Positions 15,195 to 24,046 of a stretch of 53,481 bases of DNA are shown one piece after another; the stretch's first letter is position 1; every line of letters starts with the position of its first letter. The position numbers and the translations under genes are program-made. Below the pieces are notes generated by a model. That model was given only the letters and a program-made list of their open reading frames with translations. It made no database searches and had not been told where the DNA came from. The stretch comes from an uncultured Microbacterium sp. (GTDB taxonomy: Bacteria > Actinomycetota > Actinomycetes > Actinomycetales > Microbacteriaceae): the NCBI GenBank assembly GCA_947503655.1, contig CANNEP010000010.1, forward strand, positions 1-53,481, given 5' to 3'.

Positions 15195-16535
15195 CTAGAT
15201 GCGGCGGTCTGAATCCTTGCGGGGGATGCCGATCGGGGTCGTCGCGGCGACCTCGTCGCTGAACTCCGCGGGAGCGACGACCGAGATCGGGCGGGTCTGA
15301 TCCAGCGTCAGGCGGAAGCGCCGCTCCTCGTGACGGTGCAAACGACCCGACATGATGAGCCACGTGAGGCCAATCGCAAACGCGATCAATCCCGCAACCG
15401 CACCCACGCCGATGGCAACGCGCGGGCCGAACTGGTCAGAGACCCAGCCCACAATCGGCGCACCAATCGGGGTTCCACCCATGATGACCGCCATGTAGAG
15501 CGCGAGCACCCGGCCACGAAGCGCTGGATCCGTCGTTGTCTGTACGTAGCCGTTGGCCGTGGTCATGATCGTTACGACACAGAATCCGACGGCGGTCAAC
15601 GATGCCGCGTACGTCCAGTACCCGGGCATGATGGCCGACAGTCCCATCGCCGCGGCGAAGAACCCAGCGCCGACGATCACGACGCGAATCCGCGCACGAT
15701 CGCGACGCGCAGCAAGCAGGGCCCCGGCGAGTGAACCGATCGCGAGAATCGAGCTCAGCAGACCAAACCCGTCAGCTTCCTTGCCAAACTCGAGCGCCAT
15801 GGTCGACGCGTAAATCGGGAAGTTCATGCCAAACGCACCCAGCAAGAACACCATCGCGAACGTCACCACGAGGTCACTGCGTTTGGAGACATAACGGAAT
15901 CCGTCGGCAAGACGACCGCCGCCCGCATCCTTCGCGCGCGGCACGAGCTCATTCATTCGAATCGTCAACAGTGCCACGATCATCGCCATGAATGTCACCG
16001 CGTTGATCAAGAACACGAGGCCGTTTCCGACGACAACCACCACGATGCCAGCGGCAGCCGGGCCGAGCATGCGCGCAGCGTTAAACGACGCCGCGTTCAA
16101 AGCGACAGCATTCGACGCGTTCTCACGCGAAACGAGGTCAGAAACGAATGCCTGGCGAGCCGGGTTATCAAAGGCAGCGACGGTTCCGGTGATCAGCGCG
16201 AAGCCGTACATCATGGGCAACGTTGCCACGTCCATAATCAGTAGCACACCCATCGTGGCACCCAGCAACGCGAGCAAAACCTGCGTCACAATCAACAGGT
16301 TCCGGCGGTTGAATTTGTCGGCAACCCAACCGGTCACGCCCACCAAGAGCAGCGGCGGACCGAATTGCAGCGCCATCGTGATGCCCATCGCCGTGGCGTC
16401 GTTGTCGGTCAGTGCTGTGAGCACAACCCAGCTGATCGCCGTTGCCTGCATCCACGCGCCAATGTTCGACACAAGCGCGCCGATAAACCACACGCGGTAG
16501 TTGAATGACGAGAACGAACGGAACATGGCACTCAT
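15195..16535 (-). CDS. MFS efflux transporter
   Basis: 446 residues from ATG 16535, which overlaps the MarR stop as ATGA. About twelve membrane helices are predicted, with MFS motif A-like GWVADKFNRRNLL between helices 2 and 3 and a second GWVSDQFGPR in the C-terminal half. The sequence resembles the MFS_3 (enterobactin-exporter-like) group of actinobacterial drug or siderophore exporters. A polar C-terminal tail of about 50 residues follows the last helix. It is translationally coupled to a MarR-type regulator, so expression probably responds to a toxic small molecule. The substrate is unknown. Confidence 0.88.
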   Translation of the reverse strand: MSAMFRSFSSFNYRVWFIGALVSNIGAWMQATAISWVVLTALTDNDATAMGITMALQFGPPLLLVGVTGWVADKFNRRNLLIVTQVLLALLGATMGVLLIMDVATLPMMYGFALITGTVAAFDNPARQAFVSDLVSRENASNAVALNAASFNAARMLGPAAAGIVVVVVGNGLVFLINAVTFMAMIVALLTIRMNELVPRAKDAGGGRLADGFRYVSKRSDLVVTFAMVFLLGAFGMNFPIYASTMALEFGKEADGFGLLSSILAIGSLAGALLAARRDRARIRVVIVGAGFFAAAMGLSAIMPGYWTYAASLTAVGFCVVTIMTTANGYVQTTTDPALRGRVLALYMAVIMGGTPIGAPIVGWVSDQFGPRVAIGVGAVAGLIAFAIGLTWLIMSGRLHRHEERRFRLTLDQTRPISVVAPAEFSDEVAATTPIGIPRKDSDRRI

Positions 16536-16978
16536 CGGTCGGCCAACTTTCGCATGATGGGTGCTGCCTGCAGCAGGATGTCGCGCTCCGCCTGGCTCAG
16601 CTCGCCGAACCCATCGTCGAGCCACGCGTCACGCTTGCGCACGGTATCGGTGACGACGGCGCGACCAGCGTCGGTGAGGGAAATGTTCACCTTGCGACGA
16701 TCGTCAGCGTCTGCCGTGCGCGTGACAAATCCCAGCTCCTCCAGACCGTTGACTGTGCGCGTCATCGACGGCGCAGAAATACGGTCGCGGTCGGCAAGTT
16801 CGGAGAGCGTGTGATCGCCATACATGCTCAATACCGCCAGCACGTTGAACTGCGCATCGCTCATCGAGTCAATCGCGCGGTGCGCGCGCAGACGTCGGGC
16901 GAGACGGAACGTCGCCATGCGGATTCGGGCTGCCGGCGTCGCGTTCTCGGGGATCGGAGGGTGCGCAGCATTCGTCAT
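16532..16978 (-). CDS. MarR family transcriptional regulator
   Basis: 148 residues with the MarR winged helix: SDAQFNVLAVLSMYGDHTLSELAD, recognition helix RISAPSMTRTVNGLEELGFV and wing RTADADDRRKVNISLTDAG. The N-terminal and C-terminal helices for dimerisation are present. It would repress the overlapping MFS pump and itself; an inverted repeat CTTAGC-N11-GCTAAG sits 13 nt upstream of the start. The ligand is unknown. Confidence 0.92.
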   Translation of the reverse strand: MTNAAHPPIPENATPAARIRMATFRLARRLRAHRAIDSMSDAQFNVLAVLSMYGDHTLSELADRDRISAPSMTRTVNGLEELGFVTRTADADDRRKVNISLTDAGRAVVTDTVRKRDAWLDDGFGELSQAERDILLQAAPIMRKLADR

Positions 16979-16990
16979 CAGGATAGTTAG

Positions 16991-17013
16991 CTTAGCTCAT
17001 TAGTTTTGCTAAG
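16991..17013. promoter_or_regulatory. Probable MarR operator
   Basis: CTTAGC (16991-16996) and GCTAAG (17008-17013) are inverted arms with an 11-nt AT-rich centre, immediately upstream of the marR start. The site is the right size for a MarR dimer and lies in a markedly AT-rich patch that should contain the promoter. Confidence 0.5.
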
Positions 17014-17244
17014 TAAATCGGAGTGAGGCACAGTCGTGCCGCCGATCGTGTCGGCAGAGCTCGGCCGCTGGGCCGGAGCCGTCGGCTGCGTCGGCATCGC
17101 CGTCGACCGCCATACTGCGGCGGTCGACGCGTAACCCGTTGGCGTCGCGCATCCCCGATCGAAGCTTCCATGTTTGTCAACCGTTTTCAGTTCTGCACGA
17201 GTAGTTGCCCCCACGTGCCGAAAAACACGCCGAGTCGTGGGTTT

Positions 17245-17460
17245 TCGTGATTTCACTCGTGCATAACAGAAACGACGCGTGCTCGGTCACGAACTGCGCC
17301 GCGATCACAACGACGAGCGGCAGCCAGTCCGCGCCCGCCCAGAGTCCATAGCCAATTGCGAGAGTGACTCCGATGAGAACGCACGGCGATGACGCCCGCC
17401 TATGACAGCACGGCAGAGAACTCGCCGAACGGAAACGCCATGACCAATGCGAATGCGACC
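17245..17460 (-). pseudogene. Possible small membrane protein remnant
   Basis: Two hydrophobic segments in different minus-strand frames, interrupted by a stop, look like two to three transmembrane helices of a formerly continuous protein. There is no start codon or ribosome-binding site. The 5' end is lost in the promoter of the plus-strand hydrolase. Confidence 0.3.
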
Positions 17461-17463
17461 CCC

Positions 17464-17469
17464 TAGACT
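17464..17469 (+). promoter_or_regulatory. -10 element TAGACT, leaderless-type promoter
   Basis: TAGACT lies 7 nt before ATG 17477 with no ribosome-binding site between. Confidence 0.5.
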
Positions 17470-17476
17470 CGTCTGC

Positions 17477-18328
17477 ATGGCTGAGTTCATTGATGCGCAC
17501 GGTATTGCGATCATCTACGACGTTCATCCCGCTGATGGCCCGGTGCGCGGCGTCGTGCAGTTGGCTCATGGCCTCGGCGAACACGCGGGTCGATACGGGT
17601 CACTGATCGCGGCGCTGACCGGCGCTGGCTACACCGTCTACGCCGACGACCACCGCGGCCACGGCCGCACCGGCATGAAGCAGCACGGCGGTAAGGTCGA
17701 CAAACTCGGAACGCTCGGCCCGGGCGGACTCCGCGCCACCCAAGCCGCGATGTGGCAGTTCACTGAACTCATCCGCGCGGAGAACCCGGGGGTCCCGCTG
17801 ATCCTGATCGGCCACTCGTGGGGTTCGTTCCTGTCGCAGTGGCTCCTCAACCGCCATGCCGAAGCCTTCGATGCCGTCGTGCTTTCTGGTTCCGCTCTCC
17901 TCACACCCACCAGCCTTAATGCGCTGCCGCTCAACCGTGCCTTCGACGGCCCACATGCGACCGGGTTGGAGTGGCTGGCGACAGATGAGGCCATCTGGAG
18001 TGAGTTTCGCGCAGACCCGCTCACGACCGAGAAGCCGCTGCTGAAGCTGTTCGGTTTCGCCGACGCGATGCGCATCTACGAACTGCCCGCGAAGCGCCTG
18101 CCGCGCGACGTTCCTGTGCTGCTGATGGTGGGTTCCGACGACCCGGTTGGTGGCCCCGTGAGCGTGCACAAGCTGGCGAAGGCGTATCGGGAGCGTTCGG
18201 GACTCACCGACATCACGACGCTCGTGTACCCCGACGACCGCCACGAGATTTTCAACGAGAAGGATCAAGAGAACGTGCGCGGCGATCTGCTGGCCTGGCT
18301 CGATCGGCGGATTTCACCCGCCCCGTAG
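17477..18328 (+). CDS. Alpha/beta hydrolase, monoacylglycerol-lipase-like
   Basis: 283 residues from ATG 17477, placed just behind a -10 element. It has a serine-hydrolase lipase fold with HGLGEHAGRY (residues about 30-39), DHRGHGRT, the nucleophile elbow GHSWGS (about 114-119), Asp in SDDPVGG and His in DDRHEIFNE. Length and motifs match the Hydrolase_4 / monoacylglycerol lipase family, which releases fatty acids from monoglycerides or lysophospholipids. No signal peptide, so cytoplasmic. It is followed after 22 nt by the lipoate ligase gene, which has its own promoter-like sequence. Confidence 0.9.
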   Translation: MAEFIDAHGIAIIYDVHPADGPVRGVVQLAHGLGEHAGRYGSLIAALTGAGYTVYADDHRGHGRTGMKQHGGKVDKLGTLGPGGLRATQAAMWQFTELIRAENPGVPLILIGHSWGSFLSQWLLNRHAEAFDAVVLSGSALLTPTSLNALPLNRAFDGPHATGLEWLATDEAIWSEFRADPLTTEKPLLKLFGFADAMRIYELPAKRLPRDVPVLLMVGSDDPVGGPVSVHKLAKAYRERSGLTDITTLVYPDDRHEIFNEKDQENVRGDLLAWLDRRISPAP

Positions 18329-18338
18329 ACCGCGCCAG

Positions 18339-18344
18339 TAGGCT
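18339..18344 (+). promoter_or_regulatory. -10 element TAGGCT, leaderless-type promoter
   Basis: TAGGCT ends 6 nt before ATG 18351. Confidence 0.5.
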
Positions 18345-18350
18345 GGGTTT

Positions 18351-19400
18351 ATGCACGGAGAATATAAAGTCCCAGGCGGAAAACTCGTCGTCGTTGACTT
18401 CGATGTCGCAGACGGCGTCATCACCGACTTTCACCTCGCCGGTGACTTTTTTCTCGAGCCCGACGACGCGCTGATCGACATCAACGCCGCCGTGAACGGT
18501 CTCGACGTGAAGACCGACGCATCGGGCATCGCCGCGGCCGTGCGCGCCGCGCTTCCCGAGGGTGCCCAACTTCTCGGATTCACGCCGGAGGCGGTCGGAA
18601 CCGCGGTGCGGCGTGCGCTGGTGACGGCCCCCGGGTGGAAGGACTTCACCTGGGAGGTCGTGCACGACGAGGCCATTTCGCCCCGCATGAACCTCGCACT
18701 CGACGAAGTGCTCACCGGCCGCGTTGGTGACGGACGCCGTCAGCCCACGCTGCGCATCTGGGAGTGGAACGAGTCTGCCGTTGTCCTCGGCTCCTTCCAA
18801 TCGCTGCGCAACGAGGTCGACCCGGAGGGTGCGACCCGCCACGGCTTCGACGTCGTGCGTCGCATCTCCGGCGGCGGCGCGATGATGATGGGCGCGGGCC
18901 AGATCATCACGTACTCGCTATACGTTCCGGCCGAGCTCGTCTCTGGTATGACCTTCGCCGACTCGTACGCGTTTCTTGACGACTGGGTGCTGCAGGGTCT
19001 GCGCGCGCTCGGCATCGATGCGACCTACCAGCCGCTCAACGACATCGCGAGCCCCAAGGGAAAGATCGGCGGCGCCGCGCAAAAGCGTCTCGCGAACGGT
19101 GGCGTGCTGCACCACGCGACGCTCAGCTACGACATGGACGGTCAGATGATGACCGAGGTGCTCCGCATTGGCCGCGAAAAGCTGTCGGATAAGGGAACCA
19201 CGTCTGCCGCAAAGCGCGTTGACCCGCTGCGTTCACAGACCGGCATGAGCCGCGACGACATCATCACCGCGCTCATTTCGACGTTCCAGTCGCTCACGGG
19301 TGCGACGATGGGCCACATTTCTGAAGACGAATACGCCGAGGCTCAGGCGCTCGTCGAGTCCAAGTTCTCGACCGAGGCCTGGCTCAAGCGCGTTCCGTAA
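18351..19400 (+). CDS. Lipoate--protein ligase family protein with accessory domain at the N-terminus
   Basis: 349 residues. Residues 1 to about 85 match the small LplA accessory domain (HGEYKVPGGKLVVVDFDV, then HLAGDFFLEP), which in E. coli LplA is C-terminal. The catalytic biotin/lipoate-transferase domain follows (about 100-345) with MNLALDE, RRISGGGAMMMGAGQI and the substrate-binding lysine region SPKGKIGGAAQKR. It activates lipoate with ATP and attaches it to E2 subunits and GcvH. The order is therefore permuted relative to E. coli, comparable to archaeal LplB plus LplA fused in reverse. The first 25 nt downstream are shared with the pgm 3' end region (convergent). Confidence 0.88.
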   Translation: MHGEYKVPGGKLVVVDFDVADGVITDFHLAGDFFLEPDDALIDINAAVNGLDVKTDASGIAAAVRAALPEGAQLLGFTPEAVGTAVRRALVTAPGWKDFTWEVVHDEAISPRMNLALDEVLTGRVGDGRRQPTLRIWEWNESAVVLGSFQSLRNEVDPEGATRHGFDVVRRISGGGAMMMGAGQIITYSLYVPAELVSGMTFADSYAFLDDWVLQGLRALGIDATYQPLNDIASPKGKIGGAAQKRLANGGVLHHATLSYDMDGQMMTEVLRIGREKLSDKGTTSAAKRVDPLRSQTGMSRDDIITALISTFQSLTGATMGHISEDEYAEAQALVESKFSTEAWLKRVP

Positions 19401-19406
19401 GCGAGG

Positions 19407-21050
19407 TCAAGCCCCGTTGAGGGCGGCGGAGACGACGGCGCGGGCCCGCTCTTGCACCTCGGCGAGGTGTTCGGGGCCGCGGAGCGACTCGGCGTAGAGC
19501 TTGTAGACGTCTTCGGTGCCCGACGGACGCGCCGCAAACCACGCGTTCGCGGTCTGCACCTTGAGGCCACCAATGGCGGCACTGTTGCCCGGCGCATGCG
19601 AAAGCTTCGCGACGATGGGTTCGCCAGCAAGCTCAGTCGCCGACACCGCGTCGGGGGAGAGCTGTGCGAGCACCTTCTTCTGCGCGGGCGTCGCCGGAGC
19701 GTCAACGCGCTGGTAGGCGCTCGACCCGAACTGCTTCTCTAGGTCGGCATAGCGCTGCGACGGCGTCTGCTTCGTCACGGCAATGATTTCGGCGGCGAGC
19801 AGACACAGCAAAATGCCGTCTTTATCGGTAGTCCAGACGGAACCATCAGCACGTAAGAAGGAGGCTCCGGCAGATTCTTCACCACCGAAAGCGACGGAAC
19901 CATCGAGCAGGCCCGGCACGAACCACTTGAAACCGACGGGTACTTCCCACAGTCGGCGGCCGAGTGCGTCGGCGACCTTGTCAATGATCATGCTTGACAC
20001 CAGGGTCTTGCCGATCGCCGCGTCAGCGCGCCAGTTCGGGCGGTGCGTGTAGAGGTATTCGATCGCAACCGCGAGGTAGTGGTTGGGGTTCATGAGGCCG
20101 GCGTCGGGCGTGACGATTCCGTGGCGGTCAGCGTCAGCGTCGTTACCGGTCAGCACATCAAACTCATCGCGACGAGCGACGAGAGCTGCCATCGCCGAGG
20201 GTGACGACGGATCCATGCGAATCTTTTCGTCCCAGTCGAGCGTCATGAACGCCCAGGTCGGGTCAACGTCTGGGTTCACGACCGTGATGTCGACGCCGTG
20301 CACATCGGCAATGTGTGACCAGTAGTCAACGCTGGCGCCACCCAGCGGATCAGCGCCAATGCGCACGCCCGCGCTACGGATTGCGTCGAGGTCGATGATC
20401 GTCGCAAGGTCACGCACGTAGGTATCGCGGAAGTCGTAGAAACCGGTGTCTCCCGGTGCGAAGTCAGCGGTGCGCACGCGCTTGACGTCGACGAGCCCAC
20501 CTTCAATGAGAGCGTTCGCGCGGTCGGCGATCCAGCCGGTTGCGTCAGTGTCAGCGGGCCCACCGTGCGGTGGGTTGTACTTGAAGCCGCCATCGGCGGG
20601 CGGGTTATGTGACGGTGTCACGACAATGCCGTCGGCGAGGGTCGCGTCATCAGCAGCCTTGCCGGCGTTGTGCGTGAGAATCGCGTGGCTGAGCGCCGGT
20701 GTCGGTACGTAAGACTCACGCGAATCCTGCAACACGTCGATGCCGTTACCGACGAGCACCTCAACGGCGGTGCGCTCAGCCGGCAGGCTCAGCGCGTGAG
20801 TGTCACGACCGATAAACAGCGGCCCGGTGATGCCCTGCGTCGCGCGGTAGTCCACGATGGCCTGCGTCGTGGCGAGAATATGTGCCTCGTTGAACGAAGC
20901 CGAAAGCGATGATCCTCGGTGACCACTGGTTCCGAATGCCACCCGCTGTGTTGCAACCGTGGGGTCAGGGGAGATGTCGTAGTACGCCGCAATCAGTGCG
21001 TCTACGTCGATGAGGTCTGAAGGCTGTGCCGGCTGTCCTGCGCGCGTCAT
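19407..21050 (-). CDS. pgm: Phosphoglucomutase, alpha-D-glucose phosphate-specific
   Basis: 547 residues, full length. Visible are FGTSGHRGSS near residue 42, the phosphoserine loop TPSHNPP (about 148), the metal-binding loop DADADRHG (about 300), the sugar-binding loop GGEESAGA (about 390) and the phosphate-binding region RPSGTEDVYK near the C-terminus. It interconverts glucose-1-phosphate and glucose-6-phosphate for glycogen, trehalose and wall polysaccharide synthesis. CAGACT lies 6 nt upstream of ATG 21050, a leaderless-type promoter. It is divergent from pheA and convergent with the lipoate ligase gene. Confidence 0.96.
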   Translation of the reverse strand: MTRAGQPAQPSDLIDVDALIAAYYDISPDPTVATQRVAFGTSGHRGSSLSASFNEAHILATTQAIVDYRATQGITGPLFIGRDTHALSLPAERTAVEVLVGNGIDVLQDSRESYVPTPALSHAILTHNAGKAADDATLADGIVVTPSHNPPADGGFKYNPPHGGPADTDATGWIADRANALIEGGLVDVKRVRTADFAPGDTGFYDFRDTYVRDLATIIDLDAIRSAGVRIGADPLGGASVDYWSHIADVHGVDITVVNPDVDPTWAFMTLDWDEKIRMDPSSPSAMAALVARRDEFDVLTGNDADADRHGIVTPDAGLMNPNHYLAVAIEYLYTHRPNWRADAAIGKTLVSSMIIDKVADALGRRLWEVPVGFKWFVPGLLDGSVAFGGEESAGASFLRADGSVWTTDKDGILLCLLAAEIIAVTKQTPSQRYADLEKQFGSSAYQRVDAPATPAQKKVLAQLSPDAVSATELAGEPIVAKLSHAPGNSAAIGGLKVQTANAWFAARPSGTEDVYKLYAESLRGPEHLAEVQERARAVVSAALNGA

Positions 21051-21127
21051 AGTGCCAGTCTGCCCGTCCTTTGCGCCGGGCGCACCTTGAAAGACGCTGA
21101 TCGTGGGAATGCACCGGTAATTCTCAC

Positions 21128-21133
21128 TAGGCT
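21128..21133 (+). promoter_or_regulatory. -10 element TAGGCT, leaderless-type promoter for pheA
   Basis: TAGGCT ends 6 nt before ATG 21140. Confidence 0.5.
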
Positions 21134-21139
21134 GATGCC

Positions 21140-22096
21140 ATGTCTGCAGAGTCTGAGCCCGGTCGTCGCACGTATAGCTACCTGGGCCCCGCCGGAACCT
21201 TTACCGAGGCGGCACTGCAGCAGGTTCCCGAAGCCAAGGGTCAGATTTGGCGCCCCGTGCACAATGCCGGTGAGGCGTTCGCCGACGTGATCGAGGGGCG
21301 CAGCGACGCTGCCATGATCGCGATTGAGAACTCGATCGAGGGTGGCGTTTCGACGACGCAAGACGCCCTGGCCACCCTTCCGGGCCTCCGTATCATTGGC
21401 GAGTACCTGGTTCCGGTCAACTTTGTTTTGGTGGCGCCCCGCGGCACCACGCTCGCCGATGTCGCCACGATTGCCGCGCACCCCGTGGCCTATGCGCAGT
21501 GCCACGGGTGGCTGGGTGAGCACCTCCCGCAACACCAGCATGTGCCCGCCGCGAGCAATGTTGCTGGCCCGATCGGCGTGCTCGATGGCACCCTGCCCGC
21601 GCAGGCTGCCATCGCCCCTCCCGGCATCACCGAGCACTACGACCTTGACGTGCTCGCGACTGACATCGGTGACAACACGAACGCCGTCACGCGCTTCGTG
21701 CTCGTGACGCGCACCACGACCCCTGCACCGCCGACCGGCGCCGACAAGACGTCGATCATTGCCGAGCTTCCCGATGACCGCCCGGGTGCCCTGCTCGCCC
21801 TCCTTGAGCAGTTCTCGGCTCGCGGCATCAACCTCAGCCTCATCGAATCGCGCCCCATCGGTGACGCCCTCGGCCGCTACCGCTTCGTCATTGACGCCGA
21901 TGGTCACATTCAAGACGCCCGCATGGCCGAAGCGCTCATGGGTCTTCGCCGCTTCAGCCCACGCGTCGTCTTCCTGGGGTCGTACCCGCGCGCTGACCGC
22001 GTCATCGTGCAACACGACGATGAGTTCTCTGACGACGTGTTCATCGAAGCTCGCGAATGGCTTGACGCCCTCCTGCTCGGCAACCCGGTCGATTAA
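21140..22096 (+). CDS. pheA: Prephenate dehydratase
   Basis: 318 residues. The prephenate-dehydratase domain (about 15-195) begins YLGPAGTFTEAAL and includes IENSIEGGVSTT and the catalytic TRF motif within NAVTRFVLVTR. An ACT regulatory domain (about 210-295) contains GALLALLEQFSARGINLSLI and the phenylalanine-binding ESRP motif. It converts prephenate to phenylpyruvate in phenylalanine synthesis, with feedback inhibition by phenylalanine through the ACT domain. It stands alone rather than fused to chorismate mutase, as usual in actinobacteria. A LuxR-type regulator starts at the base right after its stop. Confidence 0.96.
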   Translation: MSAESEPGRRTYSYLGPAGTFTEAALQQVPEAKGQIWRPVHNAGEAFADVIEGRSDAAMIAIENSIEGGVSTTQDALATLPGLRIIGEYLVPVNFVLVAPRGTTLADVATIAAHPVAYAQCHGWLGEHLPQHQHVPAASNVAGPIGVLDGTLPAQAAIAPPGITEHYDLDVLATDIGDNTNAVTRFVLVTRTTTPAPPTGADKTSIIAELPDDRPGALLALLEQFSARGINLSLIESRPIGDALGRYRFVIDADGHIQDARMAEALMGLRRFSPRVVFLGSYPRADRVIVQHDDEFSDDVFIEAREWLDALLLGNPVD

Positions 22097-23806
22097 GTGG
22101 TCACGGGAGAACGAGTGCAGCAACCTGACGAGGCCGTCACGAGCGATGTGACAGAACCACTTTCGGTCGCCCAGCAGGAGAGCGAACGCGACGTTCACGC
22201 ACGCCGGTACATCACGACCGTCATCGGTTTCCTCGATGCCGGCGATGTCGCTGGCGCGGAGAAAGCGCTGCGCGGGATCGCGTTCTCGGAGTTGCTCATG
22301 AACGCTGGCGATCTGCACGCCGCCTTTCGACAGTTGTCGCTCACGGTTCCGGTCGGAAGCCTGGCGACGCCCGACCGCCCGGCACTGCTGCTGGCGCTCG
22401 CATTTGCGCGCCGTGAGGCAACCGGTCACCTGGAGGCACTGGTTCCGCTGCTCATCGCGGCAGCAGCCGGACTCCGCAAGCAAACCGCAGTCGCACCCGA
22501 AGAGCGCGCCCGCGACCTGTCGCTCGCGGCGCTCTGCCTCCACCTCGCTCAGCAAACCCGCGAATGTGTCGAAGTAACGCGCCGCGGCGCCGACCTGGTG
22601 CGGGGTTTCACGTTCAACCAAGATGACGGCGCCGCGGCCGTTGTCGGGGTGGCAGCCGCCGATCTCGCGATCTCGTTCTTCCTGAATGACCGCGTCGCCG
22701 AAGCCGCCTCGATGTGGCGATGGGTGCGCGAGCACACCGTCGACCCGCGCGTGCCGCGGCTCATGCAGGCCGAGTGGGGAATCTCGGTCGTCGGCGTTCT
22801 TATCGGTGACCGCTCGCAGGTCTCGCCGCTCGCCGCGGCAACCCTCGAGGTTGCGCTCACGCCTCCCGAGGTTGCCGCGCAACCGCGTGACCCGTGGTGG
22901 CTCATGGTGGCGACAGCGCGCGCCTGGGCGGCCGCTGACCGTGGCGACATCGTTGACGCCCTCGCGCTCACGCAGGCCGCGGTGTCGGCATCGCCGACGC
23001 CCGCCGTTTGTGGCCCGCTCGGACTCGTGCACTGTGCCGCCCTCATCCTGAACGATCGGGGGAGTAGCGCGCTCGCATTCATCGATGAGCAACTGACGTT
23101 TCTCTCGGAACACGGTGCGGCGAGCACCGCTCCGCGCCTTGCTGCGATCGGCATCGTCACGGCCGGCATCGCCGGTGACCGGGCGCTGCAATCGCGCTTT
23201 GCCGACATGGTCGTTGACTATCCCGGGCCGCGCAATCTCGCGCTCGCGACTGCAGCCATGATCAGCGGCGACGAGCGCGCCACGGTGAGTGAACCGTCGC
23301 TGTACTCGGACGACGTTTTCGGCCCGCGCTGGCGCGCGCTGTACTGGACGATCTTCGCCGCCATCCACGCCCAACACGGCAACCGCGCAATGGCGGTGGA
23401 AGGACTGCGGAACCTACTGCCGCTGATCGAGAGACATCACCTTGCGCTGTGGTTGCGGCTGATTCCGCAACCCGCGCTCGACACGCTCCGATCGGCAGTG
23501 GCGGCAAGCGACCTTGCCTTCATGCGCGACATGCTTCCCACGCACGCCAGCATCACCGTGGTTCCACACGTCGAATTCACCGCGCGCGAAGAAGAAATCC
23601 TGCGCTTCATTGGCCAGGGATTCACAAACGCGCAGATCGCCGCCGAGCTGTACATCTCGCCCAACACCGTGAAATTCCACATCGCGAAATTGCTGAAACG
23701 ACTAGGTGTTTCTTCCCGCGACGAGGCGGCAACGATCGGCGCGGCGCTGTTGCGACGTCGTATCGGCCGCATCGGAAAATCAGGGTTCACGACACCCAAA
23801 TATTAG
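22097..23806 (+). CDS. LuxR-family transcriptional regulator, large helical-repeat N-terminus
   Basis: 569 residues from GTG 22097, zero bases after the pheA TAA. The last 65 residues form a LuxR/FixJ helix-turn-helix (FTAREEEILRFIGQGFTNAQ, then SPNTVKFHIAKLLKRLGV). The first 490 residues are Ala/Leu-rich alpha-helical, consistent with TPR-like repeats. No receiver, PAS, autoinducer or Walker-type ATPase motif is visible, so this resembles the C-terminal two thirds of LAL/MalT-type regulators without the NTPase. A ribosome-binding site would lie inside the pheA 3' end; translational coupling is likely. The signal and targets are unknown. Confidence 0.8.
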   Translation: MVTGERVQQPDEAVTSDVTEPLSVAQQESERDVHARRYITTVIGFLDAGDVAGAEKALRGIAFSELLMNAGDLHAAFRQLSLTVPVGSLATPDRPALLLALAFARREATGHLEALVPLLIAAAAGLRKQTAVAPEERARDLSLAALCLHLAQQTRECVEVTRRGADLVRGFTFNQDDGAAAVVGVAAADLAISFFLNDRVAEAASMWRWVREHTVDPRVPRLMQAEWGISVVGVLIGDRSQVSPLAAATLEVALTPPEVAAQPRDPWWLMVATARAWAAADRGDIVDALALTQAAVSASPTPAVCGPLGLVHCAALILNDRGSSALAFIDEQLTFLSEHGAASTAPRLAAIGIVTAGIAGDRALQSRFADMVVDYPGPRNLALATAAMISGDERATVSEPSLYSDDVFGPRWRALYWTIFAAIHAQHGNRAMAVEGLRNLLPLIERHHLALWLRLIPQPALDTLRSAVAASDLAFMRDMLPTHASITVVPHVEFTAREEEILRFIGQGFTNAQIAAELYISPNTVKFHIAKLLKRLGVSSRDEAATIGAALLRRRIGRIGKSGFTTPKY

Positions 23807-23992
23807 GGTCGGGTAGTCGGGGTGGGTAGTTTCTAAACGTCTGCGCTGACCAGCGGAAACCGCGTGGTGTGATTGACTCACAGAACGCGCGGAGAGCCTC
23901 CCCCGAACGCTCCCGCGCGAGCCGGTTCTGTCCCTGGGCTGGCCGGACTGCATACAGTCCAAACCCGATGCTGTTCCCCTGCGCATCGGGCC

Positions 23993-24046
23993 GATCGACC
24001 CGCGTCAAATTCCCCCCTATTTTTGATGCGGGTCGATCCTTCTTTT
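23993..24046. terminator. Bidirectional terminator between luxR-type gene and monooxygenase gene
   Basis: Arms 23993-24009 and 24022-24038 form a 17-bp stem with one G-U pair, the core being GATCGACCCGC / GCGGGTCGATC. The loop is C/T rich and a T-rich tail follows on plus. The 186 nt between the luxR-type stop and this hairpin contain no gene I can support. Confidence 0.75.

Larger units (their letters stand above)
17014..17476. other. Intergenic region with a hairpin and a decayed membrane-protein remnant
   Basis: A perfect 11-bp stem with 7-nt loop (17101-17129) has no T run. Between about 17245 and 17460 the minus strand holds hydrophobic stretches split over two frames (GVAFALVMAFPFGEFSAVLS, then LIGVTLAIGYGLWAGADWLP in another frame), consistent with a frameshifted remnant of a small membrane protein. 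I can support no intact gene here. Confidence 0.4.

Noticed and set aside
21047..23377. 776-codon minus frame over pheA and the luxR-type gene
   Set aside because: Antisense shadow spanning two real genes; Arg-rich translation with no recognisable domain.
23787..24008. Small minus-strand gene in the luxR/monooxygenase spacer
   Set aside because: The 73-codon frame overlaps the luxR 3' end and the terminator, lacks a ribosome-binding site, and shows no domain pattern.
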